From contig NZ_BMIA01000001.1 in assembly GCF_014641595.1 (NCBI RefSeq), positions 2,356,426-2,420,425 on the forward strand: a stretch of DNA of 64,000 nt, read 5' to 3'. How positions within the stretch are numbered: position 1 is the first letter of the stretch; every line of letters starts with the position of its first letter. This document shows positions 1-9,511 of the stretch, in pieces. Position numbers and translations under genes: made by a program. The notes beneath the pieces were generated by a model. It was not told the origin of the DNA. It saw only the letters and a program-made list of their open reading frames with translations, and did no database searches. Origin of the DNA: Dyadobacter endophyticus (GTDB lineage Bacteria; Bacteroidota; Bacteroidia; Cytophagales; Spirosomataceae).

Positions 1-1
1 A

Positions 2-499
2 TCCGACCTGAAAACCTGTTTTGCGATGCTGATCATGGAACGTTTAGGTATAGGCGGCAGCTTCGCGGAGTTCCACCCGGTCGATTTCAAGGAAGGTTTT
101 GTACTTGTTGGCCACGACGGCCCGCATAATGTGGCCATAGCGGAAGGAAAACCGGTTTTACGCAGCCTCACGAAATACCACGGCAAACCTGGTTTTGGTG
201 CGGGTGTAGAGTTCAAGATCAAGGAAGGGCCTATCACGATGCTGAGCATTAATTCTACTTTCGATGGAAAATTTAAATTTGTAATCGCTGAGGGTCAGTC
301 GGTTGAGGGCTCTATTCCGCCAACCGGCAACACCAACACGAGGGGCTTCTTCAAACCCGACGTACGCACTTTCCTTCAACGCTGGATGAAGGAAGGCCCT
401 ACTCACCACTTTGCATTGGGCGTAGGACACCATGCAAGCGCTATTGCTAAAATAGCCGGATACCTCAACCTCGACGCCGTCATCATCCGCGAAGACTAG
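2..499 (+). CDS. L-arabinose/L-fucose isomerase-like protein, C-terminal part
   Basis: The reading frame is open to the left edge of the window, so only about the last 165 residues are present; the internal Met at 26 is not a credible start. The fragment has features of the C-terminal domain of the arabinose/fucose isomerase superfamily: a GGSFAEFHPVDF-like segment, a conserved HDGPHN motif, and the terminal GVGHHA stretch in which the second His usually takes part in metal or substrate binding. Such cytoplasmic enzymes interconvert an aldose and a ketose. Being about 100 bp upstream of susC, it may process a sugar released by that locus. Which sugar cannot be judged from the fragment. Confidence 0.8.
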   Translation, partial: SDLKTCFAMLIMERLGIGGSFAEFHPVDFKEGFVLVGHDGPHNVAIAEGKPVLRSLTKYHGKPGFGAGVEFKIKEGPITMLSINSTFDGKFKFVIAEGQSVEGSIPPTGNTNTRGFFKPDVRTFLQRWMKEGPTHHFALGVGHHASAIAKIAGYLNLDAVIIRED

Positions 500-603
500 C
501 AACAACATACCCCAGGTCCGCTCTTTCAAGCAGCATTATGTGCTGAATTTCAAGCATTTCTTGCCTTTATCAAACCCGAGTTTAATCCTCAAAATTGACA
601 ATT

Positions 604-3600
604 ATGAAATGTACCCTATTCCCCGGGCGCTGGCTGTGGGTGGGTGGCCTGTTGTGCCTCCTTCTCAGCGTGGTGCCTGCATTGGCCCAATCCGGCGGCC
701 GCGTATCCGTCACGGGCCAGATCCTCGGAGACACCGACAAAGCACCGCTTATCGGTGCGACGATTACCGAGAAAGGCACTAACAATGGCGCCGTTTCGGA
801 CGTAGAAGGTAACTTCAAGCTTTCGGTAGCCTCCGGAGCCAGTATCGTTGTGAGCTTTATCGGCTATGTTCCGCAGGAAATACAGGTTGGCAGCCGCACC
901 GTCATCGATGTGATGCTCGCTGCCGACCAGCATCAGTTACAGGATGTGGTGGTGGTCGGCTACGGCACACAGCGCAAGAAAGACCTCACTGGTTCCATTG
1001 CCAAAATTTCCGGCGAGCAATTCATTCAGCCGTCGACCGGCAGCTTCGATCAGATGCTGCAAGGCAAGGCGCCGGGTGTGCAGGTAACTCAAACCACCGG
1101 CGCCCCAGGCGGTAATGTCAATATCCTCATCCGGGGTGTGAGCTCTATTACCGGCGGGAATCAGCCATTGTACGTGATTGACGGCTTCGCGATAGGTTCG
1201 GGTGGGGGAGGTTCGGATATGCGCAACTATGGTGGAAACAACTTTTCGTCTGCCGGGATGGCATCCAATACCGGCAACCGCGTGAACCCGCTGGCCTCTA
1301 TCAACCCCTCTGACATTGAGTCCATTGAAATCCTGAAAGACGCTTCCGCCACGGCTATTTACGGTTCGCGCGGAGCAAATGGGGTGGTGATTGTAACCAC
1401 CAAAAGGGGCGCTTACGGCAAATCGCAGATCAGTGTGGACGCATCCTACGGTTTCCAGGAAGTGGCGCACAAGCTCAAAATGCTGAATGCCAGGCAATAC
1501 GCCGACTACGTGGTCGATGGACGCGACAATGCATGGGTGTATGCAGGAGGAAAAGCGACGGACCCCAACGAGCTGCGGTCCGTCAACACGCGGGTAAGGC
1601 CCGATTTCAGGAACCCGGAGTCCCTTACTACCGATACCGACTGGCAGGATGTGTTGTTCAGAACAGCGCCAGTAAGGAATTTGCAGCTATCGTCCACCGG
1701 CGGAACTGAAAAGGCCAGATACTTCATTTCCGGAGGTTATTTCTCGCAAGAGGGCGTCATTATCAATTCTGATTACACCCGTTTCAACCTGCGGGTAAAC
1801 CTCGATGCGCAGATCACCAAGCGCATTAAAATCGGAACTTCTACATTCGGTTCGTACGGTTATGGCCGGTTTGTGAATACCGAATCGCATTACGGTGCGG
1901 GAGGGCTTTTGGCGAACGTACTGGCCGCCTCGCCTACCATTCCGGTTTACGATGCCAACGGAGGTTACTATTTCAACCAGAACGACGTCAATGACGGCCT
2001 CGGGTTCCTGGCTAATGTATTGGCTGTGGCCGATGGCTCCGGCGACCGGCGCAAAGTGATGGACCTGGTTACCAACAATTTTGTGGAAGTTAATATTAAT
2101 GATAACCTGACCTTCAAAAGCTCGATCGGGGTGAATTTCGGTACCAATAACATTCGCTTGTGGAGATCGTCGGCGGTACCCAATTTTGGTACACTAAATT
2201 ACCCCGCAACGGCCGGCACCTCCCGGGCCGAAAACCTGAACTGGCTGAATGAAAATACATTAACCTACGCAAAAGTCTTCAACAACAAGCATTTTGTAAA
2301 CGGTCTGATCGGCTTTACCGCCCAGAAAAACAGCCGGGACCTCGTTTCCACAGGCGCCTCCGATTTCCCGACCGAGTATGTGCCGTTCATCACAGCAGGC
2401 ATCGTCAATGCAGGATCGCAGAGCATCAATGAATGGTCGCTGCTTTCGATGATGGCCCGGGTAACGTACTCTTATGCAGGGAAATATATGCTTACCGCTA
2501 CCGTGCGGCGCGATGGAAGTTCGAGATTCGGCGCTAACAACCGCTGGGGTTCGTTCCCTTCGTTTTCAGTAGGTTACAATATGGCCGAGGAAGATTTCAT
2601 GAAAAACCAGCACGTGGTCACCAACCTGAAACTGAGGGCCAGCTACGGTATTTCAGGAAATAACCAGATCGGCGACTACACCAGCATCGGCTTGTTATCG
2701 ACCACGAGGTATATCAAAAACCGGGCGCTCAATCCCGGCCTCATCCCCAGCACATTATCCAACGATAACCTGACCTGGGAAAAATCGAAACAGACCAATA
2801 TCGGACTGGACCTAAGCTTGTTCAAAGACCGTGTTACCCTCACCGCCGACGCCTATCGCGACCGCAAGACCGACTTGCTGCTGGCCGTGCAATTACCCGC
2901 CGCATCCGGGTTCAACAGTTCAACACAGAACATCGGCGACATCGAGAACAAAGGGTTCGAGCTGGGTTTGCAAACCGTGAATATTCGTCACAAAGGGTTT
3001 GAATGGAGCACCAACATCACGTTCAGCCACAACGAAAACAAGGTTTTGAAACTGGCTACCGAAGGCGGAAGAATCTCCAACTCAGCCTATCAGATCACCC
3101 AGGTGGGCTCCCCTATTTCGAGCTTTTACCTGATCAACAAGCTCGGCGTATTCATGAACAGCGCCGAATTGGACGGAGCCGCATTGCAGCATCCGAAAAC
3201 CCAGGCTGGCGACCTCAAATTTGAAGATGTGAACAAAGACGGCGTCATCAACCAGAGTGACCGGAAGATCGTGGGATCACCCTGGCCGGATTATACCTGG
3301 GGGATGGACAATAATTTTTCGCTGGGAAACCTGAGCCTTAACATTGGACTTGTCGGCTCGCACGGTGCCTACACTTATCTGGACGCGGGGGCTTCCCTGC
3401 TCGGTGACAATGGTGTGCAAAACAACCTCGTATTGACCGACAGAAGATGGCGCTCCGAGGCGGACCCCGGCGATGGCATCATGCCACGTTCGATCCGCAG
3501 TAACCATGCACTGGGCTTCGGCACCTCGTCGCATTACCTGTTCGATAATTCATTTACCCGAATCAGAAACATCAAGCTGTCGTACAATCTGCCAAAAGAC

Positions 3601-3792
3601 CTGACCCGGCGCATGGGCGTGAGCAATCTGAATGTGTATGGAAATGTTTCGAACGTGCACACATTCACGAACTATCCCGGCTACGACCCCGAATCGAGCA
3701 TTACAGGCGACAATATAGTCAATGCAGGTATCGATTACCTCAACTATCCCCTGCCGCGCACTTATACACTTGGGATCAAACTCACCCTTTAA
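604..3792 (+). CDS. SusC/RagA-family TonB-linked outer membrane transporter
   Basis: This 1062-aa outer-membrane beta-barrel transporter imports oligosaccharides with its SusD partner. I chose ATG 604 because the frame's earlier start (595) is a TTG; from 604 a clean signal peptide ends near residue 28 (ALAQ). Residues about 33-105 form the carboxypeptidase-regulatory-like N-domain, followed by a TonB-box region (DVVVVGYGTQ) and a plug. The SusC signature DIESIEILKDASATAIYGSRGANGV is near residue 240. The rest is barrel, ending in the typical YTLGIKLTL. The susD gene starts 12 bp downstream. No anti-sigma or hybrid two-component regulator is adjacent; the nearby GntR gene is the likely regulator. 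Confidence 0.95.
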   Translation: MKCTLFPGRWLWVGGLLCLLLSVVPALAQSGGRVSVTGQILGDTDKAPLIGATITEKGTNNGAVSDVEGNFKLSVASGASIVVSFIGYVPQEIQVGSRTVIDVMLAADQHQLQDVVVVGYGTQRKKDLTGSIAKISGEQFIQPSTGSFDQMLQGKAPGVQVTQTTGAPGGNVNILIRGVSSITGGNQPLYVIDGFAIGSGGGGSDMRNYGGNNFSSAGMASNTGNRVNPLASINPSDIESIEILKDASATAIYGSRGANGVVIVTTKRGAYGKSQISVDASYGFQEVAHKLKMLNARQYADYVVDGRDNAWVYAGGKATDPNELRSVNTRVRPDFRNPESLTTDTDWQDVLFRTAPVRNLQLSSTGGTEKARYFISGGYFSQEGVIINSDYTRFNLRVNLDAQITKRIKIGTSTFGSYGYGRFVNTESHYGAGGLLANVLAASPTIPVYDANGGYYFNQNDVNDGLGFLANVLAVADGSGDRRKVMDLVTNNFVEVNINDNLTFKSSIGVNFGTNNIRLWRSSAVPNFGTLNYPATAGTSRAENLNWLNENTLTYAKVFNNKHFVNGLIGFTAQKNSRDLVSTGASDFPTEYVPFITAGIVNAGSQSINEWSLLSMMARVTYSYAGKYMLTATVRRDGSSRFGANNRWGSFPSFSVGYNMAEEDFMKNQHVVTNLKLRASYGISGNNQIGDYTSIGLLSTTRYIKNRALNPGLIPSTLSNDNLTWEKSKQTNIGLDLSLFKDRVTLTADAYRDRKTDLLLAVQLPAASGFNSSTQNIGDIENKGFELGLQTVNIRHKGFEWSTNITFSHNENKVLKLATEGGRISNSAYQITQVGSPISSFYLINKLGVFMNSAELDGAALQHPKTQAGDLKFEDVNKDGVINQSDRKIVGSPWPDYTWGMDNNFSLGNLSLNIGLVGSHGAYTYLDAGASLLGDNGVQNNLVLTDRRWRSEADPGDGIMPRSIRSNHALGFGTSSHYLFDNSFTRIRNIKLSYNLPKDLTRRMGVSNLNVYGNVSNVHTFTNYPGYDPESSITGDNIVNAGIDYLNYPLPRTYTLGIKLTL

Positions 3793-3803
3793 AAGCATTT
3801 CCC

Positions 3804-5237
3804 ATGAAAAAGTACATCATATACAGCCTCATCGCGCTTGGCGCCAGCTCCTGCTCCGACTTCCTCAGTTTGCAGCCCGCCTATCAGATCAACGAAAATT
3901 CGTTTTATAAAAGCCCGAAGGATTTTGAAACCGCATTGGTAGGAAATTATGCCGGCTTACAAGGCTTGCATAACACCGCGCTGATAGACCTGGGCGATCT
4001 TACGACCGATAACACCGACATCAAATCCACTTCCCCGCTTGTGGCCGAAGCCGAATGCGACGAGGTGAACCTGACCGCATCCAATGATTTCCTCAATACC
4101 GTGTGGAGCACCAGCTTTGCGACCATCGCCCGGTCCAACAATATCCTTTCACGGCTCGACGCCGTGCCTATGACCGACGCGCAAAAGAACCAGTACAAGG
4201 GTGAGGCCCTATTTTTGCGGGGTTACGCCTATTTCTATCTGGTACGTCTGTTCGGAAATGTGCCCATGGTGGATGTCTCGTTCCGAAGTCCTGCCGAGAT
4301 CATGAATTTTGACATGACCAGAAGGCCTGTCGCCGAAGTGTACCAGGTCATTATCCAGGACTTGACGCAGGCAGCTGCCTTGCTGAACGGGATTACCGGT
4401 TTAAGCAAATCGCAGGCGTCCGTAGGCTCGGCTAAAACGCTTTTGGGCAAAGTATATCTTACGGTGAAGGAGTTTGATCTGGCTAAAACAGTTTTGAAAG
4501 AAGTGATTGACCAGAAAAGCTACGCATTGAATCCGGATTACAAGAAATTGTTCTCCAACGGCAATGATGAATTGCAGGAATCGATTTTTGAAGTAAAATA
4601 TTTATCAGGTAACGTCGGCGAAGGCAACTCATTCTCGACGATCTTCATGCCTTCCCGGTTTGACGTGGGCATGTTCCCCGGCAATATGCAGGGTGCGGGC
4701 AGGGTTTTGCCGACCCGCCAGATGGCCAACTCCTACGAGACAGGCGATTTAAGACGGGCAGCGTCCATTGGCGATTCGGTGAAGCTGATATCCGGCAAAT
4801 ATGAGAAAGACCTTTTTGGACTGAAATTCGTGGATTTCACAACCGGCATTGTCGGCGATGGCGGCATCAACTTCACTGCATTGCGGTACGCCGACGTACT
4901 ATTAATGTATGCCGAAGCATTAAACGAGACCAGTAATACGGCCGAAGCACATACTTACCTTAATTTGGTGCGAAGCCGCGCGGGGCTACCGGCGAAAACA
5001 GGCTTGAATAAGGCCGCATTCACACTCGCGCTCGAAAATGAAAGGAAGTTCGAATTTTTCCTCGAAGGCCACCGGTGGTTCGACCTCGTGCGGACAGGAC
5101 GTTTTCAGGTGGTGATGAACCAATATTTCAAAGACAACGGATTGAGTTTCACCGTAGCTGACCATGAGGTACTGATGCCCATCCCTTTGCGTGAAATCGA
5201 TATCAATCCAAATCTGGGACAGAATCCGGGATATTAA
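3804..5237 (+). CDS. SusD/RagB-family starch-binding-like lipoprotein
   Basis: This 477-aa surface lipoprotein forms the lid on the SusC transporter and binds glycans. A type II signal peptide ends in a lipobox (LGASSC) with Cys17 as lipidation site. The N-terminal part contains TPR-like helices (FLRGYAYFYLVRLFGNVPM, residues about 133-151). The C-terminal SusD domain carries the typical RYADVLLMYAEALNE and ENERKFEFFLEGHRWFDLVRTG segments. It is translated immediately after susC and followed 12 bp later by a secreted protein, so the three genes form one operon. Substrate is not predictable from sequence. Confidence 0.95.
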   Translation: MKKYIIYSLIALGASSCSDFLSLQPAYQINENSFYKSPKDFETALVGNYAGLQGLHNTALIDLGDLTTDNTDIKSTSPLVAEAECDEVNLTASNDFLNTVWSTSFATIARSNNILSRLDAVPMTDAQKNQYKGEALFLRGYAYFYLVRLFGNVPMVDVSFRSPAEIMNFDMTRRPVAEVYQVIIQDLTQAAALLNGITGLSKSQASVGSAKTLLGKVYLTVKEFDLAKTVLKEVIDQKSYALNPDYKKLFSNGNDELQESIFEVKYLSGNVGEGNSFSTIFMPSRFDVGMFPGNMQGAGRVLPTRQMANSYETGDLRRAASIGDSVKLISGKYEKDLFGLKFVDFTTGIVGDGGINFTALRYADVLLMYAEALNETSNTAEAHTYLNLVRSRAGLPAKTGLNKAAFTLALENERKFEFFLEGHRWFDLVRTGRFQVVMNQYFKDNGLSFTVADHEVLMPIPLREIDINPNLGQNPGY

Positions 5238-5249
5238 CGATTAATACCA

Positions 5250-7772
5250 ATGATTGTAAATAAGACTTTACGGGCATGGATCGCATTGCTCCTGGCACCG
5301 TTGGCAGCCACGGCCCAGCCGCAGACCTCGACGCTCAAAGGGGTGCCATTCAACAACATTACCCTGGAAGTTTCCCTGAAACCTTTCCGGAAGAACGACC
5401 AAGCGTACATCCGGGAAACTGCCCATGAAATGTTCACGCAGTGGCATTCGTTGCTACGGCATGCCGACACGGTGTCGGTGATGCTATGGACCGGCGACGG
5501 CTCCGAAATCCTCGAATATAAAGGCGATCCTGCCCAACGGCTGGAATGGGCCCGATATATCGGCAACCCCAATACCCGGCATGCGGTCAACTCCGGACCT
5601 AAGGAGCTTTCGATTCATGAAAGGGCCTATTTGTATCTCGAAAATCCGCCGGAATTTACCTATGGCGACCTGAAATTCATTGTGCAGGCATTAAAGGAGG
5701 AGGGTCGGAAGGTCACTGGCAAACCCATCCGCATCGGCGAAACGTTCGACCCGGGGCCGGAATTTGCCCAATCGGATTTCAAATACAACCGCCACCGCGA
5801 AATCCTGGGTGGCAGCGCAATGGGGCACAATACGATGGTAAGCTGCTACTCCGTCCTGAAAGCCGATAGCCAGCCTTACGCCGGGTTCCCGAACGGCATT
5901 CCCGAAGGCACGCCGTTTGGAACGTTTCTCGGCAGGCAGAGCCGTCACTTATTGCAAGATATGGGTTTTGATTATATCTGGCTGAGCAACGGCTTTGGCT
6001 TCGGAGTGGAAGGCTGGTCGTCAACCGGTGCTATTTTTGATGGCAAGGGTTTTGACCAGGACAAACTGGCGGCGACGCGTTCCAAAATCGCCGATTTCTG
6101 GAAGTTTTTCAGGAACGAATGCCCGGATGTGCAGGTCCAGACGCGCGGTACCAACCTCTCGGCCGGTGCCGACCTGGCACGCGACGGTGTCGATCTTAAA
6201 TCCATTTACAAGGACAAAAACATACTGCCGCCCCCCAACTCGCCCTGGGCGGCACTGGACGGCGATTTCGGATTGGAAATGGTAGGCTATATGTCGAGAA
6301 TGGCCGAACTGCCCGACGAGCGCTACCTTTTCCGCTACTACACCCACGACCCGTGGTGGATCAACAGCCCCTGGCTCGACCGCTACGGCCGGGAGCCGCA
6401 CGATATTTACCTACCCCTGGCCGTGTCGCGCGTGAATGCCAAAGGCGAGGTAAAACTGCCGAGCCACCTGAACTTGCTGAGCATCGACGATTCCTTCGGC
6501 AACATGCCCACGCAGGTGCCCGACGAAGTTACGCCGCACATCCTCAAAGCCCGCTACGACGCCCCCACCGCGCCCGGCCCGCTCGTGTGGGTGTACCCGT
6601 TCGACGAGTACTACGACTGGGCATTCCGCTACAAAGATCGCCTCCCCGAAATCTATTACGGCGACTGGCTGATCCGCCAGGCATTGAACAATGGCTTGCC
6701 GGTCAACACTGTGATTTCCACTACCTCATTTAAAAAAGTCATTCAAATCGATCCTGCCAGGTTTAAAGAATCGGTATTGCTGACGGTTGTGCCGGAAGCA
6801 GGCTCGGAGTTAGAAAAGACATTGGTTTCATTTGTTCAAAATGGGGGAAAACTGATGGTATACGGCCCGGCCGGGCATGCAGGAAAAGCATTTCTCGAAC
6901 TTTTGAACCTGCAAAATGTGACACCGCTCGAAGGCGGGTTCAATATCAGTTCGGTTTACGCCGGGGACCAGATGGGCAAGCCTTATCCCGACAAAATCAT
7001 CCATCATGCATTGTTCTCAGGCGGCGGCGTGGGTACGCGCGTGCAGAATTTGAAAGACCCCTCCACCAAAGTACTCGCGCAAATGAGCCAGGGCGGCCAA
7101 AAACGCGATGCGGCCTGGGTCCGTAGTACAAAGGAATGGAATGGCGGAAAAGTGGTGTATATCCGCGGCACCAATTCCAGCAAATTCACAGGGGGAAAAC
7201 TGCTGACACCCGACGATCCTTCCCAACTCTTTACCGGGCCGCTGCTGCTGAGGTATGCCATGCATGAGTTTGGAGTAGATCTCAACATCGTGAAAGAAGA
7301 TCCGTCGATCAAAAACCCGGTACTGACGGTTTCCAGAAGCCATAATGCATTCATTTTCGCAGGGTATAATCCCAACACCACCATTAGCAACAAGTTCCGC
7401 TTTCCGCAAGGTGCGCCCTTGCTGAACGGCCTGGATACCAAGCTCGACAAGGGCCATTCGGTGTACAGCCTCCCGACGTCCTGGAACCGCGAGTCGCGGG
7501 TATTTGTGGAGCAAAACGAGGGAATTGTTTCACTGAAAGAACTGCATTCCGGCGAAATGGGCATTACCAAGCGATACCGCATTACCGGCCTTAAAAATGC
7601 TATTGTGCGCATTTATCCGCATGAGAACATTAGCTCCGAGCAGTTCAATGCTTATCTGAATGCCAACTACCCGTGGAAAGAGGGCCGCATTTCCTTCAAG
7701 GCTGGCGATCCGAAATTCGGGAAGCATTACGTGGTGGAAAACGTGACGGGGGATCTGGTGGTGTCGTGGTAA
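5250..7772 (+). CDS. Large secreted protein of unknown function in the SusCD operon
   Basis: The product is 840 aa with a signal peptide ending near residue 23 (ATAQ). I do not recognise a named family. The first about 460 residues are rich in Trp, Tyr and acidic pairs (SVMLWTGDGSEILEY, RIGETFDPGPEF, WLSNGFGFGVEGWSS, YYTHDPWWINSPWLDRYG), the look of a TIM-barrel glycosidase with an aromatic, acidic cleft. Residues about 480-660 look like a Rossmann or glutaminase-like domain (VSFVQNGGKLMVYGPAGHAG), as in multi-domain beta-galactosidases. The C-terminus resembles a beta-sandwich. Co-transcription with susCD argues for a polysaccharide-degrading role; that is inference. Confidence 0.7.
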   Translation: MIVNKTLRAWIALLLAPLAATAQPQTSTLKGVPFNNITLEVSLKPFRKNDQAYIRETAHEMFTQWHSLLRHADTVSVMLWTGDGSEILEYKGDPAQRLEWARYIGNPNTRHAVNSGPKELSIHERAYLYLENPPEFTYGDLKFIVQALKEEGRKVTGKPIRIGETFDPGPEFAQSDFKYNRHREILGGSAMGHNTMVSCYSVLKADSQPYAGFPNGIPEGTPFGTFLGRQSRHLLQDMGFDYIWLSNGFGFGVEGWSSTGAIFDGKGFDQDKLAATRSKIADFWKFFRNECPDVQVQTRGTNLSAGADLARDGVDLKSIYKDKNILPPPNSPWAALDGDFGLEMVGYMSRMAELPDERYLFRYYTHDPWWINSPWLDRYGREPHDIYLPLAVSRVNAKGEVKLPSHLNLLSIDDSFGNMPTQVPDEVTPHILKARYDAPTAPGPLVWVYPFDEYYDWAFRYKDRLPEIYYGDWLIRQALNNGLPVNTVISTTSFKKVIQIDPARFKESVLLTVVPEAGSELEKTLVSFVQNGGKLMVYGPAGHAGKAFLELLNLQNVTPLEGGFNISSVYAGDQMGKPYPDKIIHHALFSGGGVGTRVQNLKDPSTKVLAQMSQGGQKRDAAWVRSTKEWNGGKVVYIRGTNSSKFTGGKLLTPDDPSQLFTGPLLLRYAMHEFGVDLNIVKEDPSIKNPVLTVSRSHNAFIFAGYNPNTTISNKFRFPQGAPLLNGLDTKLDKGHSVYSLPTSWNRESRVFVEQNEGIVSLKELHSGEMGITKRYRITGLKNAIVRIYPHENISSEQFNAYLNANYPWKEGRISFKAGDPKFGKHYVVENVTGDLVVSW

Positions 7773-7862
7773 GGAGGGTGCTGCGCGTTGACGGCTGACA
7801 GCGGACCGCTGACCAATTGACTAACAATTACTGACTCATTCACTCATTTCCCCGAAAGAACC

Positions 7863-8558
7863 ATGCTGAAATATCTGCTTCCCGTCCTGCTCTTTGCTTT
7901 TACCAATACGTTCGGGCAAGTCGCCGACTCGACCTATTTATCGGATGTAAAACGCGAACTACGTACGCAATGGCCGAAGAACCGGCGCATTAACGTCGTT
8001 TTTCACGGGCATTCGGTACCGGCAGGCTTTTGGGATAACCATGAAGTGCACACACTGGAATCGTATCCCAATTTGTTTTTGAAGGCATTGAAAGACAAAT
8101 ATCCTTACGCCGTCGTCAATGTGATCGTGACGGCGGTTGGCGGGGAAAATTCACTGAAAGGTGCGACGCGTTTTGAATCGGAGGTGTTACCGCACCAGCC
8201 CGATGTGATTTTCATCGATTATGCATTGAACGACCGGTTTTCACCTTTGGATAAAACCCGTGAAGCATTGGCAAAGATGATTCTCGCCGCGCAGGCGAAA
8301 AATATCAAAGTAATATTGGTAACGCCTTCGCCCGATCAGCGCATCGATATTTCAGATCCTGCAAACCCGCTCGATCCCTACGCAGCGCAAATTCGTGAGC
8401 TGGCAAAACAGTATCATACCGGTCTCGCCGATCCCTATGTGAATTTTCAAAAAGTGGTGAAAGAGGGTAAACTGAAAGAAGTAATGTCGTCGGTCAATCA
8501 TCCGAATCTGGCCGGTCATACGCTTATTGTGAACAGCCTCCTTCCCTATTTCCTTTAA
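7863..8558 (+). CDS. SGNH/GDSL-family secreted hydrolase (esterase-like)
   Basis: This 231-aa protein has a signal peptide ending near residue 19 (TFGQ). SGNH blocks are visible: block I GHS with Ser51 as nucleophile, block II Gly at 93-94 (AVGGENS), block III Asn123 (DYALND), and block V around His213 (SSVNHPNLAGH). The usual block-V Asp three residues before the His is replaced by Ser210, as I recall for some SGNH subfamilies. It probably removes acetyl or other ester groups from glycans before hydrolysis. It lies 90 bp after the unknown secreted protein and ends 6 bp from the convergent gntR gene. Confidence 0.85.
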   Translation: MLKYLLPVLLFAFTNTFGQVADSTYLSDVKRELRTQWPKNRRINVVFHGHSVPAGFWDNHEVHTLESYPNLFLKALKDKYPYAVVNVIVTAVGGENSLKGATRFESEVLPHQPDVIFIDYALNDRFSPLDKTREALAKMILAAQAKNIKVILVTPSPDQRIDISDPANPLDPYAAQIRELAKQYHTGLADPYVNFQKVVKEGKLKEVMSSVNHPNLAGHTLIVNSLLPYFL

Positions 8559-8564
8559 TGCGGA

Positions 8565-9314
8565 TCAGGTGTTCTGGTAATCGGGGTTCGCACTGATAGC
8601 GAATTTGTATTTGTCGCCCCGGTAAAACGAGCGCTCGATTTCCACCACCTGGCTGTCCGGGCAGATTACCGCACTGTCGAGGATGAACATCGGTGTGGGC
8701 GCCGTTAATTCAAAATTATCCACTTCCGAGCCGGGCTGCACGATTTCTGTGCTCAGCGTCTGCTTCACCTCGTCGATGCGCAGGTGGTAGGTATTTTCAT
8801 AAACCTTGAAATACGAGATCTCCGTTGGCATGCGGTTGATCTTCGGACAAAGCGTGAGGGAAATATACTTGATCTCGTCCTTGATAATCTCCTCGTCGGC
8901 ATACCGCAACTGGTGGATTTTCAGCACCGGCCCATCCATAATGAAATGCTTGCCGCCTATTTCAGAGGATATCCCATCGTCGAGCACCGTTTTCTCCAAC
9001 ACCACATTATGCGGCTCGAAGCCCTCGGCGATGAGGCTTTCGTGGAAGCCGCGCCGGGTGGCATTGATAGACCCCAACGTGCGGATCAGGTGATGGCCAA
9101 CCGTCCGGTTCAGCACAAATGTTCCCTTGCCTTTAATGCGGCGCGCCCAACCCTGATTTTCAATTTCAAGCAGACTTTTCCGCGCCGTGGTATTGCTTAC
9201 CTTGTAATTTTTGATGAGATCATTCTCAGAAGGCACCTTGTCACCGGGCTGCAATTCGCCCGATTTGATCCTTTCTATTATTTCATCACTAATACTTACA
9301 AATTTCGGTTTCAT
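8565..9314 (-). CDS. GntR-family transcriptional regulator with UTRA-type effector domain
   Basis: This 249-aa repressor/activator has an N-terminal winged helix-turn-helix (about residues 1-70, with PGDKVPSENDL and KGKGTFV typical of GntR) and a UTRA ligand-binding domain (about 90-240). I start it at ATG 9314: the longer frame to 9377 has no support, and a TAATTTTG -7 element lies on the minus strand at 9353-9360. It is convergent with the SGNH gene and the most obvious local regulator of the upstream Sus-like locus, sensing a sugar or sugar phosphate by inference from the HutC/UTRA family. Confidence 0.9.
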   Translation of the reverse strand: MKPKFVSISDEIIERIKSGELQPGDKVPSENDLIKNYKVSNTTARKSLLEIENQGWARRIKGKGTFVLNRTVGHHLIRTLGSINATRRGFHESLIAEGFEPHNVVLEKTVLDDGISSEIGGKHFIMDGPVLKIHQLRYADEEIIKDEIKYISLTLCPKINRMPTEISYFKVYENTYHLRIDEVKQTLSTEIVQPGSEVDNFELTAPTPMFILDSAVICPDSQVVEIERSFYRGDKYKFAISANPDYQNT

Positions 9315-9352
9315 CAGGTGCCAGCGGTCGTGTTTATCTGTCGCCAAAATAA

Positions 9353-9360
9353 CAAAATTA
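9353..9360 (-). promoter_or_regulatory. Bacteroidota -7 element for gntR
   Basis: On the minus strand this reads TAATTTTG, a full match to the Bacteroidota TAnnTTTG -7 box. It lies about 39 bp before the GntR ATG at 9314, which supports that start. No convincing -33 TTTG was found. Confidence 0.45.
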
Positions 9361-9479
9361 CCTGCTGCAAAAGGCATAGCGGCCGGTTTTGTTGCCCCGG
9401 CTTTTCAGGCGCACTGGGGATGGCCTTTAAAACAAATAAAATCGGACTTTAAAACAAAACCGTCGGGAGCGGGTCAGGC

Positions 9480-9487
9480 TAATTTTG
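9480..9487 (+). promoter_or_regulatory. Bacteroidota -7 element for the SDR/AraC operon
   Basis: TAATTTTG matches TAnnTTTG exactly. It lies 24 bp before ATG 9512, giving a leader of about 20 nt, and overlaps the TTG at 9485, making that alternative start unlikely. Confidence 0.5.
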
Positions 9488-9511
9488 TTTCATCAAAACA
9501 ATCAGACTTTT

